A stretch of 64,000 bases of DNA from Lycorma delicatula (GCF_047948215.1 NC_134456.1:14223730-14287729); one strand, 5' to 3'. Positions 36,565-48,660 are shown, counted from the first letter of the stretch. Program-made: numbers and translations. Notes: a model not told the origin generated them from the letters alone.

Positions 36565-37490
36565 AAATAACCTTCGTATAATGAAAAAATTAGTTATAAT
36601 TTACGCTTCCTTTTTTACAAAGTTATTTTAAAGGTACATGGCCCTTAATTATAATGTATATTTATCCACAACTTAGATCACGTATTGATGGAAATGGTTT
36701 AGACTTGCTGGTAGTAGATTTTTTCTGATGATAGTTATACATTATTATAGTGGTAGTCTAAGATCCATTGACCATTTTACTTACCACATTTTCGCAAGAA
36801 ACTTTTGTAGTTACATATTTTGAATTCTAGTTAACATTGTTGAATCTACCGTCTGGCGGTGACTGTCCGTTAGATTGTGCTTAGTCGGCGCAAATTGCAG
36901 TCTACCAAATAACCGACATAGTCGTTTGCAATTACGATGTTAGTCACAAGGCTGGTTCTTTTCTTATTAAGGTTTACCACCTGATAGTATTACATTAGTA
37001 AACATTGCCAGGTGTGTTGGCTGGGACCGTTAGCTACGAGACGGTTTGAATATAAGTAACAACGGTGATCTGATCATTTATGTTATTCGGCAAGATTGGT
37101 TTTCTTTTGTCTCTTAATAATAGCGTACCTACGCAAAAAAAAACTTGTTTTAAGACACTTTGGCAGAACAAAAAAAACAGCAAAACATAAAAATTTCCAG
37201 CCAACGCGACAAGCTTCACTGAAGAATGTGTTTCCATTAAAATACATAATATGTTATACAAGTTTTAGAATGTCAAAAATATAATTACCAATTACATAAA
37301 TATCAATGTCTTATGTCTATATTATATTGATTATAAATTTCACGTAAAGTTTAGTTTATTTAGTTAATTTTAGTTTATTTCTTTTTAAATCAGGTCAGAC
37401 ACCTTGCCAAATGTAAGAAAAGATAAGGTAAAAATTTCCAGCCACCGTGGCAAGCTTCGTTAAAAGATTTATTTCAACTTAAATACATTA
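36565..37490. other. Intergenic stretch with a duplicated block
   Basis: A block around AAAATTTCCAGCC and CAAGCTTC at about 37160-37255 recurs at about 37400-37490, 241 bp on, with moderate divergence. No gene was recognised. Confidence 0.4.
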
Positions 37491-37493
37491 ATC

Positions 37494-37623
37494 CACTGGG
37501 CTGGTCTAGTAATTAACTAGTCGTTCAATTGCTGGCTGTTCAAACGGCGACTTCAATCTTCGAAGTTGAAGGTTCTGAGGTTCAAATCCTAGTAACAGTT
37601 CGTTTTATCGGATTTGAATACTA
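37494..37623 (+). mobile_element. SINE family A, outer copy, 5' segment
   Basis: Head of a family A SINE (TGGTCTAGTAATTAACTAGT, B-box GGTTCAAATCCTAG, GGATTTGAATACTA). It is interrupted at 37624 by a hAT-like element and continues at 38529-38554 and again from about 40619. Confidence 0.7.
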
Positions 37624-38528
37624 CAGTGGCGACTCGCGTATAGGAACTGTGGAACTGCAGCACCCCCTATTTCCATTTGATATTATCGATAACATTTAAT
37701 ATAATGAGTCCTTTTTTTTTTAATTCTTTCTTTATACTTGTACAATATATAATTCTTAAGCTTAATGTCAGAAGTCATCCCCCAGTTTATGAAAAAGATA
37801 CAAAAATCTTTGTATGGAACTGGGCGCTTCACAGTTCCAACGGCGTGATGTTTGGCTGTTGTGCGCATGCGTACATAGGAAGCTGCATGCGAAACTGCGA
37901 GGGAGAGAGAGCACTGTCGCTCCCGTAGTGCCGACCCTGGCGTGCTGGTGGAAGGTAGTTTTTTTTAACTTTGCGTGTATATAGAACGTTCCTTGTTCGT
38001 TTTTTTCTAGATTAGTCGGTGGAAGGAATATGAAAGTGGTATAACTGTTTTTCTCAATAGTGATTAGAAGATAGCGGAAAGCTAGGGCTCTTTGATTGCC
38101 GAATTTGCCCAAAAAGACGCTGGAAGGGCGAAAGAGAAGGTAATTAGTAAAAACTAATTATGTATTTGTTTCTGTGTACATAGAAATTTAAATTAAGCAC
38201 CATTGGACTATAGTGCTCTTAAGCGGACATTTTATTAAGTTATTATCGAATAATACTAAAAAATACTATCTTTATTGGCCTTTATTATTTATTCGGTTAA
38301 ACCGAATACGAATTTTAAGCACAATGTGCTTAAAAACCGTGTACCATATTCTTGAATGTGATAAAAGTGTAGAATTAGATTATTATCCAGCTTCCAGCTA
38401 TTCTATTTCATTATTTTTTTGTCGGTTCTTTTATTTTACAGAAAACTTTAACCATGGCCTTGAAAAGGCGCAGGAAAAACATTTGTGGAGCACCACCCCC
38501 CACTAATTTTAGCTACGAGCCGCCACTG
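37624..38528. mobile_element. Non-autonomous hAT element inserted in a SINE
   Basis: The 905 bp element starts CAGTGGCGACTCG and ends CGAGCCGCCACTG, a 13 bp inverted terminal repeat with one mismatch and the CAGTG end typical of hAT. Past that, both ends are G/C-rich for about 30 bp. The interrupted SINE shows ATACTA on both sides (37618-37623 and 38529-38534), the remains of an 8 bp target duplication. No transposase frame is inside. The subterminal region has a GC-rich block at 37850-37940. Confidence 0.78.
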
Positions 38529-38554
38529 ATACTAGACGATGGATACCGATGTTC
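38529..38554 (+). mobile_element. SINE family A, outer copy, middle segment
   Basis: The 26 bases ATACTAGACGATGG then ATACCGATGTTCTT match the family A consensus directly following the part that ends at 37623. The sequence then breaks into the poly(A) side of the R1-like LINE (a T-run in this orientation). Confidence 0.65.
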
Positions 38555-38995
38555 TTAAGTTTTTTTTTTGTTTTTTTTATAAGGATGGTCTCCTCACTCC
38601 CCTCATAGCCATTCCCAACCTCCATGAATTTTTTAAGCACTCTCAAGGCAACTGGTCTTCGTTGTTAAGCATAACACAGTCGCCTTGAAGTGGCGTGGCA
38701 GCAGTCTCTACCCACCCTATCTTGCTCCTCTTCCAGGAGCATACCCGTCGGGGTCCCTCCCGCTTCATTGAAACACGCCGACCTCCTCTTCCTGACAGCC
38801 GGCGCGTTCCTCCGCTGAAGAGCTACCCTTCCCGGCCATAGCCTATCACATTCAGACGTGCTTTCCGCACGTCCTTTACTCTCCCCCCCCCCGCATTTCA
38901 GCATACCCTCGAGATTCTTCTATGCCATCATTCGGGGGACTCCGACCCCCCACTCTTGCGTTTGGACGGTCAGAACATCCTAGCCATAGGGGCTA

Positions 38996-39294
38996 AACCC
39001 ACCCGGTTGGTCTAGTGGTTAACGCGTCTTCCCAAATCAGCTGATTTGGAAGTCGAGAGTTACAGCGTTCAAGTCCTGGTAAAGCCAGTTATTTTTACAC
39101 GGATTTGAATACTAGATCGTGGATACCAGTGTTCTTTGGTGGTCGGGTTTCAATTAACCACACATCTCAGGAATGGTCGAACTGAGAATGTACAAGACTA
39201 CACTTCATTTACACTCATACATATCATCCTCATTCATCCTCTGAAGAATTATCTAATCGGTAGTTACCGGAGGCTAAACAGGAAAAAGAAAGAA
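38996..39294 (+). mobile_element. tRNA-derived SINE, family A, inner full copy
   Basis: The 299 bp copy has a tRNA-like head (CCCGGTTGGTCTAGTGGTTA), B-box GCGTTCAAGTCCTGG, a body with TTCAATTAACCACACATCTC, and a tail GGAGGCTAAACAGG plus A-rich end. It is flanked by the perfect 14 bp repeat AGCCATAGGGGCTA (38982-38995 and 39295-39308). The duplicated sequence belongs to the R1-like LINE, proving insertion into it. Confidence 0.93.
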
Positions 39295-40224
39295 AGCCAT
39301 AGGGGCTACCTCCCTTGCCCTGAACGGCGTCACGTTTCATCCCGTGGTCGCTTTTTTTTTTATAAAAAGAAAAACACAGGTAGGTGTCTTCGTAATACAG
39401 CTTAATTCTAATAACAAATGACACAATATCCTATACTACCAGGAACCTTTAATTCCATTTTGTTACGTTTGCCTGGTTGTGGCCACATATTTTTATTCCC
39501 TATCCCTATTGCGCCACAATCTAGCAAAACGCAGATCTTAACCTAGCGAAAATGATTATACAAATAATATGGCTTAATTCTAACGATGATGCCACAACAA
39601 TGTAATTTACGACCGGGACTTTTGCCGACTCACTTTTGCGTCTTTTGATGTCTTATCCGGAAGTTCATGACTGCATACATATTTTAAATTCGTCCCCAGT
39701 GTTAATCTTAGCTTTCCGGCTCAACCGGGCTGTCTGTCCTGTACCAGACCATCTACAGCCTGTAATTTATTTTATTAGTCTTAAGCTTAACAATAATATA
39801 TGAACAATTACATGATAATTGAATGTTTTTCCTAACTCCGCCATGACTATGCGACGAGGATCGGGCAGCGACCTCCTTTCCCCTTGTTCTTCTTGTGAAG
39901 TTTTGTTGTCGATCCTTGATACCCCGTTGTCACATAGTCTTAAACCTAATTCCTAGCCTAACACGTGTTACATACTAATCCTATCCTAAACAATGGTGGA
40001 CACAAGATTCCGTACCATCATGGAATTTCGTTGCTCCTCAAAAATCATGATCCCACTCTCGTCCTGTTACTTCTTTTGCTTTTAAAATGATAGTCATCAT
40101 GTTCTTTACTGCTTCCTATTCACGCTGTTCTTTTAAGATGTACGCTATAGTAACTTCCGGCGTGAGGTCTTGGAGTCCATACCTTCTACGCATGTCTTCC
40201 CGTCTGATGCATATTATCTAATTA

Positions 40225-40618
40225 GTTATCATCAATATCAGTTAGAAGGTATGCTCTGGGGAGTCTTCTTGCCCGCAATACAGGCATCTCAGGGTCCGTC
40301 TCCTTTTAAATCGATGGCGGTATGAACCGAAATCTCCATGTCCGGAGAGAAGCTGGGAGTGAGGTAGTAGTCTATCTCTCCATGCTTCCTTCGGACCCAC
40401 GGCTCAAACCTCGGGACAAGCCTCCTCGTCCGTGCCCCTTTGTTCCATCTGTCCCAAGATGTCTGCAATTGCTCCATCATTCTCCTCTTGGCTTCCGGCT
40501 TTTCTACGTAAACTTTTACTAACTGTTCCGCCCGAAGATCTATTGGTGGCACCCCAGCAATCACCTTGACTGCCTCACCAGAGATAGTCCTGTAGGCCGA
40601 GGTGATTCTGATCGCCGC
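40225..40618 (-). pseudogene. R1-like LINE ORF2 C-terminus
   Basis: The frame 40289-40564 encodes IDLRAEQLVKVYVEKPEAKR, RMMEQLQTSWDRWNKGARTR and EPWVRRKHGEIDYYLTPSFS. A one-base shift then restores the known continuation (RHRFKRRRTLRCLYCGQEDS and PEHTF), which has the CCHH-like finger at the end of R1-type ORF2. Upstream codons (ITSAYRTISGEAVKV) are open to 40618, where SINE sequence resumes. Confidence 0.75.
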
Positions 40619-40735
40619 ATACTTTTATGGTTGGATTCAATGAACCACACATCTCAGGAATTGTCGGCCTGACTGTACAAGACTATCTCATTACAAGACC
40701 TCATTTACATATCATTCTCATTTCATTGGGTCATG
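40619..40735 (+). mobile_element. SINE family A, outer copy, 3' segment
   Basis: CTTTTATGGTTGG and TTCAATGAACCACACATCTC followed by GTACAAGACT continue the family A consensus from the break at 38554. The terminal GGAGGCTAAA tail is not kept. Confidence 0.65.
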
Positions 40736-40745
40736 GGGTTGCTTA

Positions 40746-43700
40746 TTGTTCACTAGTTGAACAGATTGCAAGGTACACATTAGGGAAATAAAAAATATTT
40801 AGGATTATCATAATGGGCAATTTTAAAATAAAACTACACATAGAAAAATGCATACAGATTAAGTTTGGGGTCTTTTCTGTTTGTCCCCCCACAACGGTTT
40901 GTTTTAAGAATAACGATTTATACTCATTAAGAAAATAATAATTATTAGTTTTTAATAACTTACCAACATATTGACATTAAAGATTAGACGTAATAAGTTT
41001 TTAACAAAGCAATTGTTCTACACTATTTTACTTCATTTCGTATTGACATTAAAAATAAAAGCATTATTGCTTATAATTATAAATATAATCTAACCAAAAT
41101 TAATCTACGCTCGCTAACCTTGACTAATTAACTCATCCCTAATTCTTCTGTTCAGTAAGCGGTGGTTGTGTATTGTTAAGATCATGAATAAATAAAAATA
41201 ACGATCGTGTCAAATGGTAATATACTAGTCTGTAACCAAGTGGTCTTCCTGAGACCGATTTCAATCCTGCAGCCGGTTTTGCTATACCTCCATCTATCAG
41301 AAAGATGTAATATCATCTCATGCCCGTTATTCCAGTGCTGAGGGTTATGAAGAATCCCCCTTTCAATTGCAAAAATTCAACGCCTTTCTCCTTTGAATCA
41401 ATTTCTCTAACTAAACGAAATAATGACAACTTTAGAGTACAATAACTAGACACACTGATTACAGGCAGCGACACCAATGTTTAGTAATATTGTACAACTA
41501 AGTAACCGGACATGTATAAACAAGATCGGTTACTTCAAACATGAACAATTACTAAAACGTTAAGTAAAAAAACCCATTGTGAGGGAAAAAACAGAAAATT
41601 CCCTAAGCCTGAATCAAATTTGATGGTAACGAATGAATTTATTAAAAGTAGATTTTTATTATCTTCAATCCACTTCATTGTTTTAACCCTTACGCCTGTG
41701 GTTGGTATTTTTGTGACATTGGTTATGGCGCCAAACGATTTCTCGATCGCCTAATTATCGGTATACTTGGGTGTGATTATCCGTACGATAATTTTTGAGA
41801 TACAAACGAATTTTGGCAGCATGTTACCGTACACTGTCTACAATTGTATAAGAATTAATGTAGGTCATTTAAGACCTCTCTGCTTGGTGAATATATCCTG
41901 GTTTTTTTTTTAGGTGAAAAATGACTTGCATAACAATTTAAATCGGCGTTATTACGTAGCAATTTCTTTAAATTTTCTTTATATTGATAAAAATATACTA
42001 AATTAAAAGGTATGGACACAAAACTGTTGCAGTTTCACAATTTTTTTTCTCGGTTTTTCATGCACATTAACTAATTAAAAGTTTATTTCATAAAAAATTA
42101 GAGATTGGTAACATAAATTTTTAAACATTAGTTTCTTAAGTAAACAATATTTTATATGTATTTTATATAAAAATTATTTTTTAATCGTTTTTAGAATACA
42201 ATGTACAATTAATGAAATTTATAATTAAATGAAACAAACTGAAAGGAGATCAAACTCCTACAGAGCACTAGACTATTGACAAGGTAGTGCCATTAATAGG
42301 AATGAAGATGGTTAACCTAAATTATAACCTGTGTTTCTCTTATCACACTAATAATACAAAAATTGAAAAAGGGATCGAAGATATTTTATCTTGTGAATGA
42401 CATGAGAAAGCAGATATTACGATCATTTATCATGTCTTTAGTACTGATTTTGATGCCAATGTACAGGTAATCTGGTCTGAAAATAGATGTATTTATACAT
42501 TAGGTAACATGGAACATCATTCAACATTCAGTTGTTTAAACATTAGGGAAATCTGGATTCAGTTCTTTACCAAGATTTCACAACTGGATGCAATTACAAT
42601 GCTGTTTTGTTTTTTTAGAAAAAGAAAAAAGTCCATTTAAACTGTTACCAAGAGAGGTGCAGAACTGTGTACAAAATTATTTTTAAAAATCTTATTAGTT
42701 GCAGCCACACCAAATTTTATGAGTTTTACTTTTTTACATGAAATTCCTGTTAAAATCTATTCTAAGTGGTATAGTAGCAGAAAAACTATGCTTGATGTCT
42801 AGAAAAACTATAGATGTAAACAAATAGATCGATATTACTGTAAGGGTAGGCAATAGAAAATAAAGATTAATTACTGCATAGATAAAAAAATTCAATTCCG
42901 TTGCTGTTGTTTGAGTGTTTGTATGATTGTTGTTTCCATTTAATGTTTACATGATTGTAAGATAAAGCTGTCCATCTTAGTTGAACCACTTTCTAACCAT
43001 GATAGAAAAATGCTACACAATTATTAAAATTGAAGAAATTATTAATATTAAGAAATGTTTAAATAAAAAATGTTAACATACTCATTAGACAGACATTTCA
43101 CTGAAACATTTATGGCATTACATATATGCATCTGTTTAACCCAAATTATAGCTATACAGCCCAGACATTTGAAAAATGTGGCATATGTTCACCAAAAGAA
43201 ATATATTGCTATTTAAAAGCAATAAATCTTAAAACTTTTATTTTTAAGGATTATGAAAATTTCTTTAAAAATTTGCCAGTTTTATTACTGCTAATAGTAT
43301 TTCCAATAATATAGTTTTTTTATAAGCAGAAAATGCATGTATGCAAAATTTTTATATTCCCATTTGCCTTCAAAATAATACTTTTTACATGTCTTTTCTG
43401 ATTTTTTTTCAAAAATAGAATCAAGTCCTCTAATATACATAAGCTACCTCACTAAATTTCTTAATTGAAGGTTAAATAATTCATGTGATATAAAGCCGAA
43501 TAAATTTCAACACCTGATATTTTTAACCAACTGTAAAGTTGTCATTAGTAAAAAATAAAGTATTGTAGAAGATAAAATATAGTGTGGGTGGGCATGCTCT
43601 ACCTAACTATTTAATGTGTGGGTTTGTTTAACTGTTTAATCCTACTCTTTTGTTTTAATTAACCTCATTAAGTGCTAGACATTGTCATTAAAATGTACTG

Positions 43701-43889
43701 ATAACATTTACTATTTAAAAAACTTTATCAAATAATCCTAAAAGTAATAAAAGTAAAAAACTGTAATTACATCTTTTTTTGTATTAAAGAATGAATATAT
43801 ATTGTGTCTGGGAAAGAACCACTTTAGTTAATTTATTTCTGTTTTAACAATAACGATTAATTATTTATATCAGTACTGTAGATTTGATT
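40746..43889. other. Intergenic stretch, nothing coding recognised
   Basis: AT-rich. A block at about 41220-41400 (CAAGTGGTCTTCCTGAGACC, GATTTCAATCCTGC) looks like a decayed tRNA-derived SINE but cannot be assigned to either family. Confidence 0.35.
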
Positions 43890-45636
43890 TTTTTTCAATT
43901 TGCATGACATTTCTCCTGCCACCAACCCATTAGGTCGCCCTAAAGCATAAGACCGAATGTCTGTGCCACAAACAGCTACTGAACCTCAAATCAGTTTAGC
44001 GACCAGTGTCCTAACTAGCTCCTAGAGCTAACCTAATTGCGTGAGCGAACTAAGCATGGTGTCACACACCACTTGCTTCGTGTCCCACCGCTCACTTGTC
44101 ATATAATCTAAAATGGGTAGGCGCACCCCATCAACTAATAAAATATATATGACATTCAATAAATTAAATTTATCACTCAAGACAGCAATTTGCTGCCATG
44201 CCTAGGTCGCTGAATGCCAGCAAGTACCTGTCCACCAATATTAAAGCGCTTGGAGCTTTAATTGGCTGATGGCCAGCCATAACTCTCGGGTAGCTTCCCA
44301 CAGCAGTGAGGTAGGAGTCTTTCCCTTAAATAAACTACCGATGCTGGTTGAACAAAGCAATGGCATCAAGGAACACCCACACGGTCCAACAATGTGGCTC
44401 ACGTCACATTAATTCACCGCTTATGAGTAGCCAATTTTCCCCTTGACCTCTAAGTTCCAGGGTGGCCTGAGTTCTGGCCCCCCAAGAGCTGGGCAGTCGA
44501 ACATCATATCTGTAGGAAGGTTCGACTGGACCTCCCCACAGATGCACAGCTCATCAGCTGCCAGGCGGAACTGAAACAAATATTGGTTCAAGTTCATGTG
44601 GTTGGAGAGCACCTGGGCACCCGTTGCCCCTTAAAAACGAAGGAGAGGCATATCACCCCCCCCCCCAAGTCCTGTATAAATCTATACAAGGACTTTCCCT
44701 TAGTCGTGTCATGGTGTGCCATTCTTGCTGCCATGCATCCATCGCGAGGTTGTAAAGCCTCCTCCTCAGGTGGGAGATGGGCAACTGAACAAAATTTAGA
44801 ACCGATGTATTGTGATCACCATTCCGCTCTAGTACAGTCTCGGCTCGAAACCGCATCTCAAATACCTCGGCCTTGCTGCCTCTTTGCAACTTCCACATGG
44901 CTATCTGAACTTTCACCACTAAATCAATTGGGAGAGCCTTTCCCAATACGGTGGTAGCCTCATAGGAGTTTGTTTTAAAAGCAGCAGTGCATACGCTGGG
45001 CACTCCTTAAATTCTGAATAAGTGTTCTATTTCTGTCCAACCTATGTGCTCAAACAGACACAGCATAAGAGGCCATACTTTCAAAGACACCTCGGTACAC
45101 AAAGTACAAATGATGGCCCGACCGCCCGTAATCCTTCTGAGCAATGCTCCTAAGCTTGTGCATTACAGAGATGGTGTCCACCACTACTTGCCTAATGTGG
45201 TTGCTAAACAGCATCTTCTCATCAAACAGAACACCTAGATACTTATGAACTCTAACTCGGCTGATCACACAGCCTTTATACTTAATGTGGGGGTAATGAC
45301 TGTATGATAATTTGCCTGCACCCTTGAGAAGCATAAACTTCGTCTTGGGCACAGAAATATTTAAATTTTGCATGTCCATCCAGCCCTCTGCGGTTGACAA
45401 AGCCGCCTGCGCCTGGTCTTCTAGCTGCAGTTGTGAATTATCACGAACTAACAGGAGACAGTCATCAGCAAAAGCCTGAGCCGTGACCCTTTCTGGGAAT
45501 GCCAGTCTCAGAAATCCTTCAAATACCATGTTCCACAGCAGGGGACTGAGAACGGCACCCTGCGGGTTTTCCCTGGTGAAGGATTTTTCCACAGTCAGAT
45601 GCGCTTCTCTAAACAGAGCCGTATGTTTAGACAAAT
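43890..45636 (-). mobile_element. R1-like LINE, 5'-truncated
   Basis: Minus-strand element from the RT motif region at its 5' end (45634) to a short A-run at about 43885-43895. The segment at 43.91-44.11 kb is the 3' UTR shared with the solo fragment at 10.0 kb. The 5' end abuts a mariner relic. Confidence 0.7.
44421..45634 (-). pseudogene. R1-like LINE ORF2 fragment (reverse transcriptase to zinc finger)
   Basis: The frame 45050-45634 has RENPQGAVLSPLLWNMVFEG (motif B), AQAFADDCLLLV (motif C) and the following YKGCVISRVRVHKYLGVLFD. Frame breaks lead to 44653-45003 (VLGKALPIDLVVKVQIAMWK) and to 44421-44612 with CICGEV and EVKGKIGYS near the C-terminal finger. Motif A and everything upstream are missing. 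The motifs and C-terminus fit the R1 clade, site-specific or dispersed relatives included. It is not intact. Confidence 0.75.
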
Positions 45637-46320
45637 AGTTACGTCTCGAACTCCGTTCTCAGATCCCTAAAATTGAAATTTTGAAATTTTTTCTTGACAG
45701 GTAAGCTCATGTGCTTCCACTCCAAGCTCTTTCATTTTGATTCTGGGTCATAATGGGGAATCCATGTCTCATCACAGGTTAGAATACTGTGCAAAAAGAA
45801 ATCTGTACACATGCAAAGTCTTGTCTCCTTATGGTGATTTCTTAACTCTGTTAGAGTTCTTGCTCTTGTTTTTATGTTACTTGAGCTTGTTTATGGTAAT
45901 GTTATAACTGTACCAACACTTACATGAAATTTTTCAGTTAGAACGTAATGAATCGGTCTTCTCGGATGAGACAGTCTATTTGAATCAGTTACTGAAGTTT
46001 GACCGTCATTAAATTTTTCTCTCCACTTCTAAAGATATCTGCCTTTCAAAAAATTTTGTTTGTATTGTTTGGTCATACGAGAGTAAATGTTTACCAGTTT
46101 TTCACCTTTAAAAAGCAAAAAACAGATCACTGCACACTGTTGTGTGCTAAACTAAACTTCAAGAGGAGTCCCCGTCATAAATTGAGATTTTGAGTTTATT
46201 ATTTGATTAGAAGTCATCACAGGGTTACCAACTTACTGTTCTGAAAGTATTATAATCCTCTTATCAACTGTTTTGCCTACATAACTATTTGTATCTTTAA
46301 TTATTGAATGACCCTCATAT
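45637..46320 (-). pseudogene. Mariner transposase relic, N-terminal half
   Basis: Minus-strand frames include KWREKFNDGQTSVTDS, RRPIHYVLTEKFHVSVGT and, most clearly, HSILTCDETWIPHYDPESK with the first catalytic Asp. The end at 46299-46320 (TTATTGAATGACCCTCATAT in plus orientation) is a mariner-like terminal repeat. The C-terminal half with the other catalytic residues is absent, replaced at 45636 by the R1-like LINE. Confidence 0.68.
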
Positions 46321-46359
46321 AATGGTGGAAATAAATTGTTTATTTGACCCCTTTTCACT

Positions 46360-46515
46360 GTTTTTTTTCTTTTTTTTTAGCCTCCAGGACACCCAATAGG
46401 AATTGCTTCAGAGGATGAGATGAAATGGAATTTTTGTAGTATATGAAAATGCCATGCCTGACCAGGATTCAGAACTGGGACCTCCAGATGAAAGGCCAAG
46501 ACAATACCATTTGTT
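46360..46515 (-). mobile_element. tRNA-derived SINE, family B, copy with 3' tail
   Basis: Read on the minus strand: CATCTGGAGGTCCCAGTTCT and AGGCATGGCATTTTCATA match the copy at 15958-16115. The 3' tail CCTCTGAAGCAATTCC through CCTGGAGGCTAAAAAAAAAG is close to the family A tail. An A-run (T-run in plus) closes it. Confidence 0.6.
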
Positions 46516-48024
46516 TCACAAAGGTTAGTTAATTACAAACATTTATTAACTAAGGCCACTGAAGGCTTACCACTTATAGGATATAGTCTCTGATTAATAA
46601 TTAATTGTATTTCTGTTTTAATAATAAAAGTTCATTATTTATTGTTCAACAATGTAAAACTTCTTCCAGTGATTATTTCTTAAATTTTAAAAAACTGTGA
46701 AGTATCTAAACACACAGGAAGATGATAAGTCTTGTAAAAATTTATACAATTTTTTTTTTTAAGAAATATGGTAGGGAAAAGTTGCTCTTCTATGTATACA
46801 TTTTATTTTTATTTATTAAGATGATAAAAGTAATTGAAAATATTTTCCAGACAGCAATTAATTTAAAACATAAAAAATATATCTTTTATAGAAACAATAT
46901 TTGTGACCTATAAGATTGATATGTTAATTACTTTTAAATTAATAAAATTGGAAATCAAAAGTATTAGAGATCATTTTTTAATAAAAATGCATCCTTTTAT
47001 CATATATTAACATAAAAGTTTAAAAATAACAGTTTGCATTTTCTTTTCTTTTTCAGCATTTTATACAAGATTGTGCATTTTCAGTAGAAACGAAACAATT
47101 TTGAAACTAATTTTTTTAAATTTTTAAATCAGAAATTTATAATAAAATTATTTCAGCATTTTTTATTCTGATTTGTTTTTATCTATATGAGGTGCATTGA
47201 CTTTAAATTTCGTATATGAGAATACTTCTGACCATTCCTCCAAATTTAAAGTGCCATAACTTGTTGGACACCCCCACATTCCCTTTATGCTATATATCTT
47301 ATGCTTTGATGCACTTTAATAAAATGCTAAGCTTTTCATCAATATTAAATATTTATTATGTCCACATTTATTCCTGGCTGAAGTATAGTATCATTTCCTG
47401 AGAGCTCCCTCTAAAAGTCAGGATGAGTATTCAAGATACAAAAGAATATTGTCAGATTATTTTTTTGTCCATAAATATGAATAATGTATACTGATATTAA
47501 GAAAATTAAAAATATTAACTAATCCATATATTAATTTATCCAATTTTTAATAAAAAGAATAGTTTTTTATTCTTAAAAAGCTACTAATTCACTTCTCATA
47601 AAACCAGACAATGGAATTGCTTTCATGTAACTCAAAACAATATTATGGATAATGAGAAAGAGCCTTGTTATGCTCCTACTGCTATTTTTAATAAATTACT
47701 GAACTGTTTAAAAATGTTCTCACCAATTTACTTAAAATAAAGTTTGATTTTCTTTTACAGACTCAATATAACTTTGACAATGAATTTAAAAATAATAATT
47801 AAATAAAAGGCTGATTAATTTTGTGAGGGACAGAAATTGTCTAATAGTGCTCTGCTGTTATATATTTCTTTAGCTGTAGAAGCAGCAGCAGCAGCAGCCG
47901 TCGCTGCCACCACCACCACCACCTTTTATGTTTTTAAAATGTTCCACACTAACACATTGCATATGAACTTTTTTTAAATGCACCTGATCGTTTTCTAGAA
48001 AATTGGTTTTGGGTCTGAACAAAA
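46516..48024. other. AT-rich stretch, nothing recognised except a triplet repeat
   Basis: No motif-bearing frames. A triplet repeat lies at 47881-47924. Confidence 0.35.
47881..47924. repeat. (AGC)n / (CAC)n triplet repeat
   Basis: Six AGC units are followed by a short bridge and six CAC units. It is not within a long open frame, so there is no evidence that it is coding. Confidence 0.85.
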
Positions 48025-48660
48025 TTCAACACACTAGTAATGTTCTAAACAATTGGAAACATTCACTCATCTTTCCTTTATATAAAAAAGATAACATCAA
48101 ATTATAGGGGTATTTAATTTATTGATGAGGATACAAGATTATTTATTGGTATGCTGCTTAGTTAGCAGTATACCGTAAGGTTACTACTTGCTGCTAAGTA
48201 AGCTTTTGGTTAGAAAATGATAATATAATAATGGAATTTTAGGCAGGATTTTGCGAACACTATTCTACAGTTGAGAATATTTTTAGTTTAATAAATCTAC
48301 TAAGCTCAAGTTAGAAGTCAGTTGTAAGAGTGTTTTTATTTTTTTTGTAACTTAAAGTCAAACCTGATTCCGTTCTAAAAAACATGCTAGTACATAAACT
48401 TTCAAAGTGTGATCCATCATAAGTTTATTAAAATAATAAAAATTCTAAATCAGGATACTTGAGCAAGAATTTGCAGTAATACTGGAATGTTGGATTTTTT
48501 TGGTACACTGTGTGGGCCAAAAAAAGAAGAAGAAGATAAGTGAAGAGAAACAGTAGAGAAACATAAATATCTGGGAGTGTTCAGGCTCCATCCTTAATTT
48601 CAACAGTTATTTAAAAGAAAAACAGTAGAGCTAAATTTGGAATCGTATGTACCTGGTGAA
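48025..48660 (+). pseudogene. LINE reverse transcriptase relic
   Basis: Broken frames read VLNNWKHSLIFPLYKKD (finger region, usually W...PLYKKGD), QAGFCEHYSTVENIFSLINL (usually QxGFRxxxST) and later EKHKYLGVF. The catalytic core is unreadable. This is an older and more decayed copy than the I-like LINE that follows. Confidence 0.5.

Larger units (their letters stand above)
38555..40618 (-). mobile_element. R1-like LINE, 5'-truncated, inserted in the outer SINE
   Basis: Minus orientation: the T-rich run at 38555-38580 is its poly(A) tail. The recognisable end of its coding region is at 40225-40618, where the reverse-transcriptase C-terminus reads RITSAYRTISGEAVKVIAGV, PPIDLRAEQLVKVYVEKPEA, WDRWNKGARTRRLVPRFEPW. 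A shifted frame gives the zinc finger TLRCLYCGQEDSPEHTF. The C-rich 3' region at 38640-38995 is its UTR. It is itself interrupted by a family A SINE at 38996-39294. Confidence 0.72.

Noticed and set aside
38665..38904. GC-rich minus-strand frame as a host gene
   Set aside because: It lies in the 3' region of the R1-like LINE; GC content and position explain the open frame.
47881..47924. Triplet repeat as a coding homopolymer tract
   Set aside because: No long open frame or splice-bounded exon around it.
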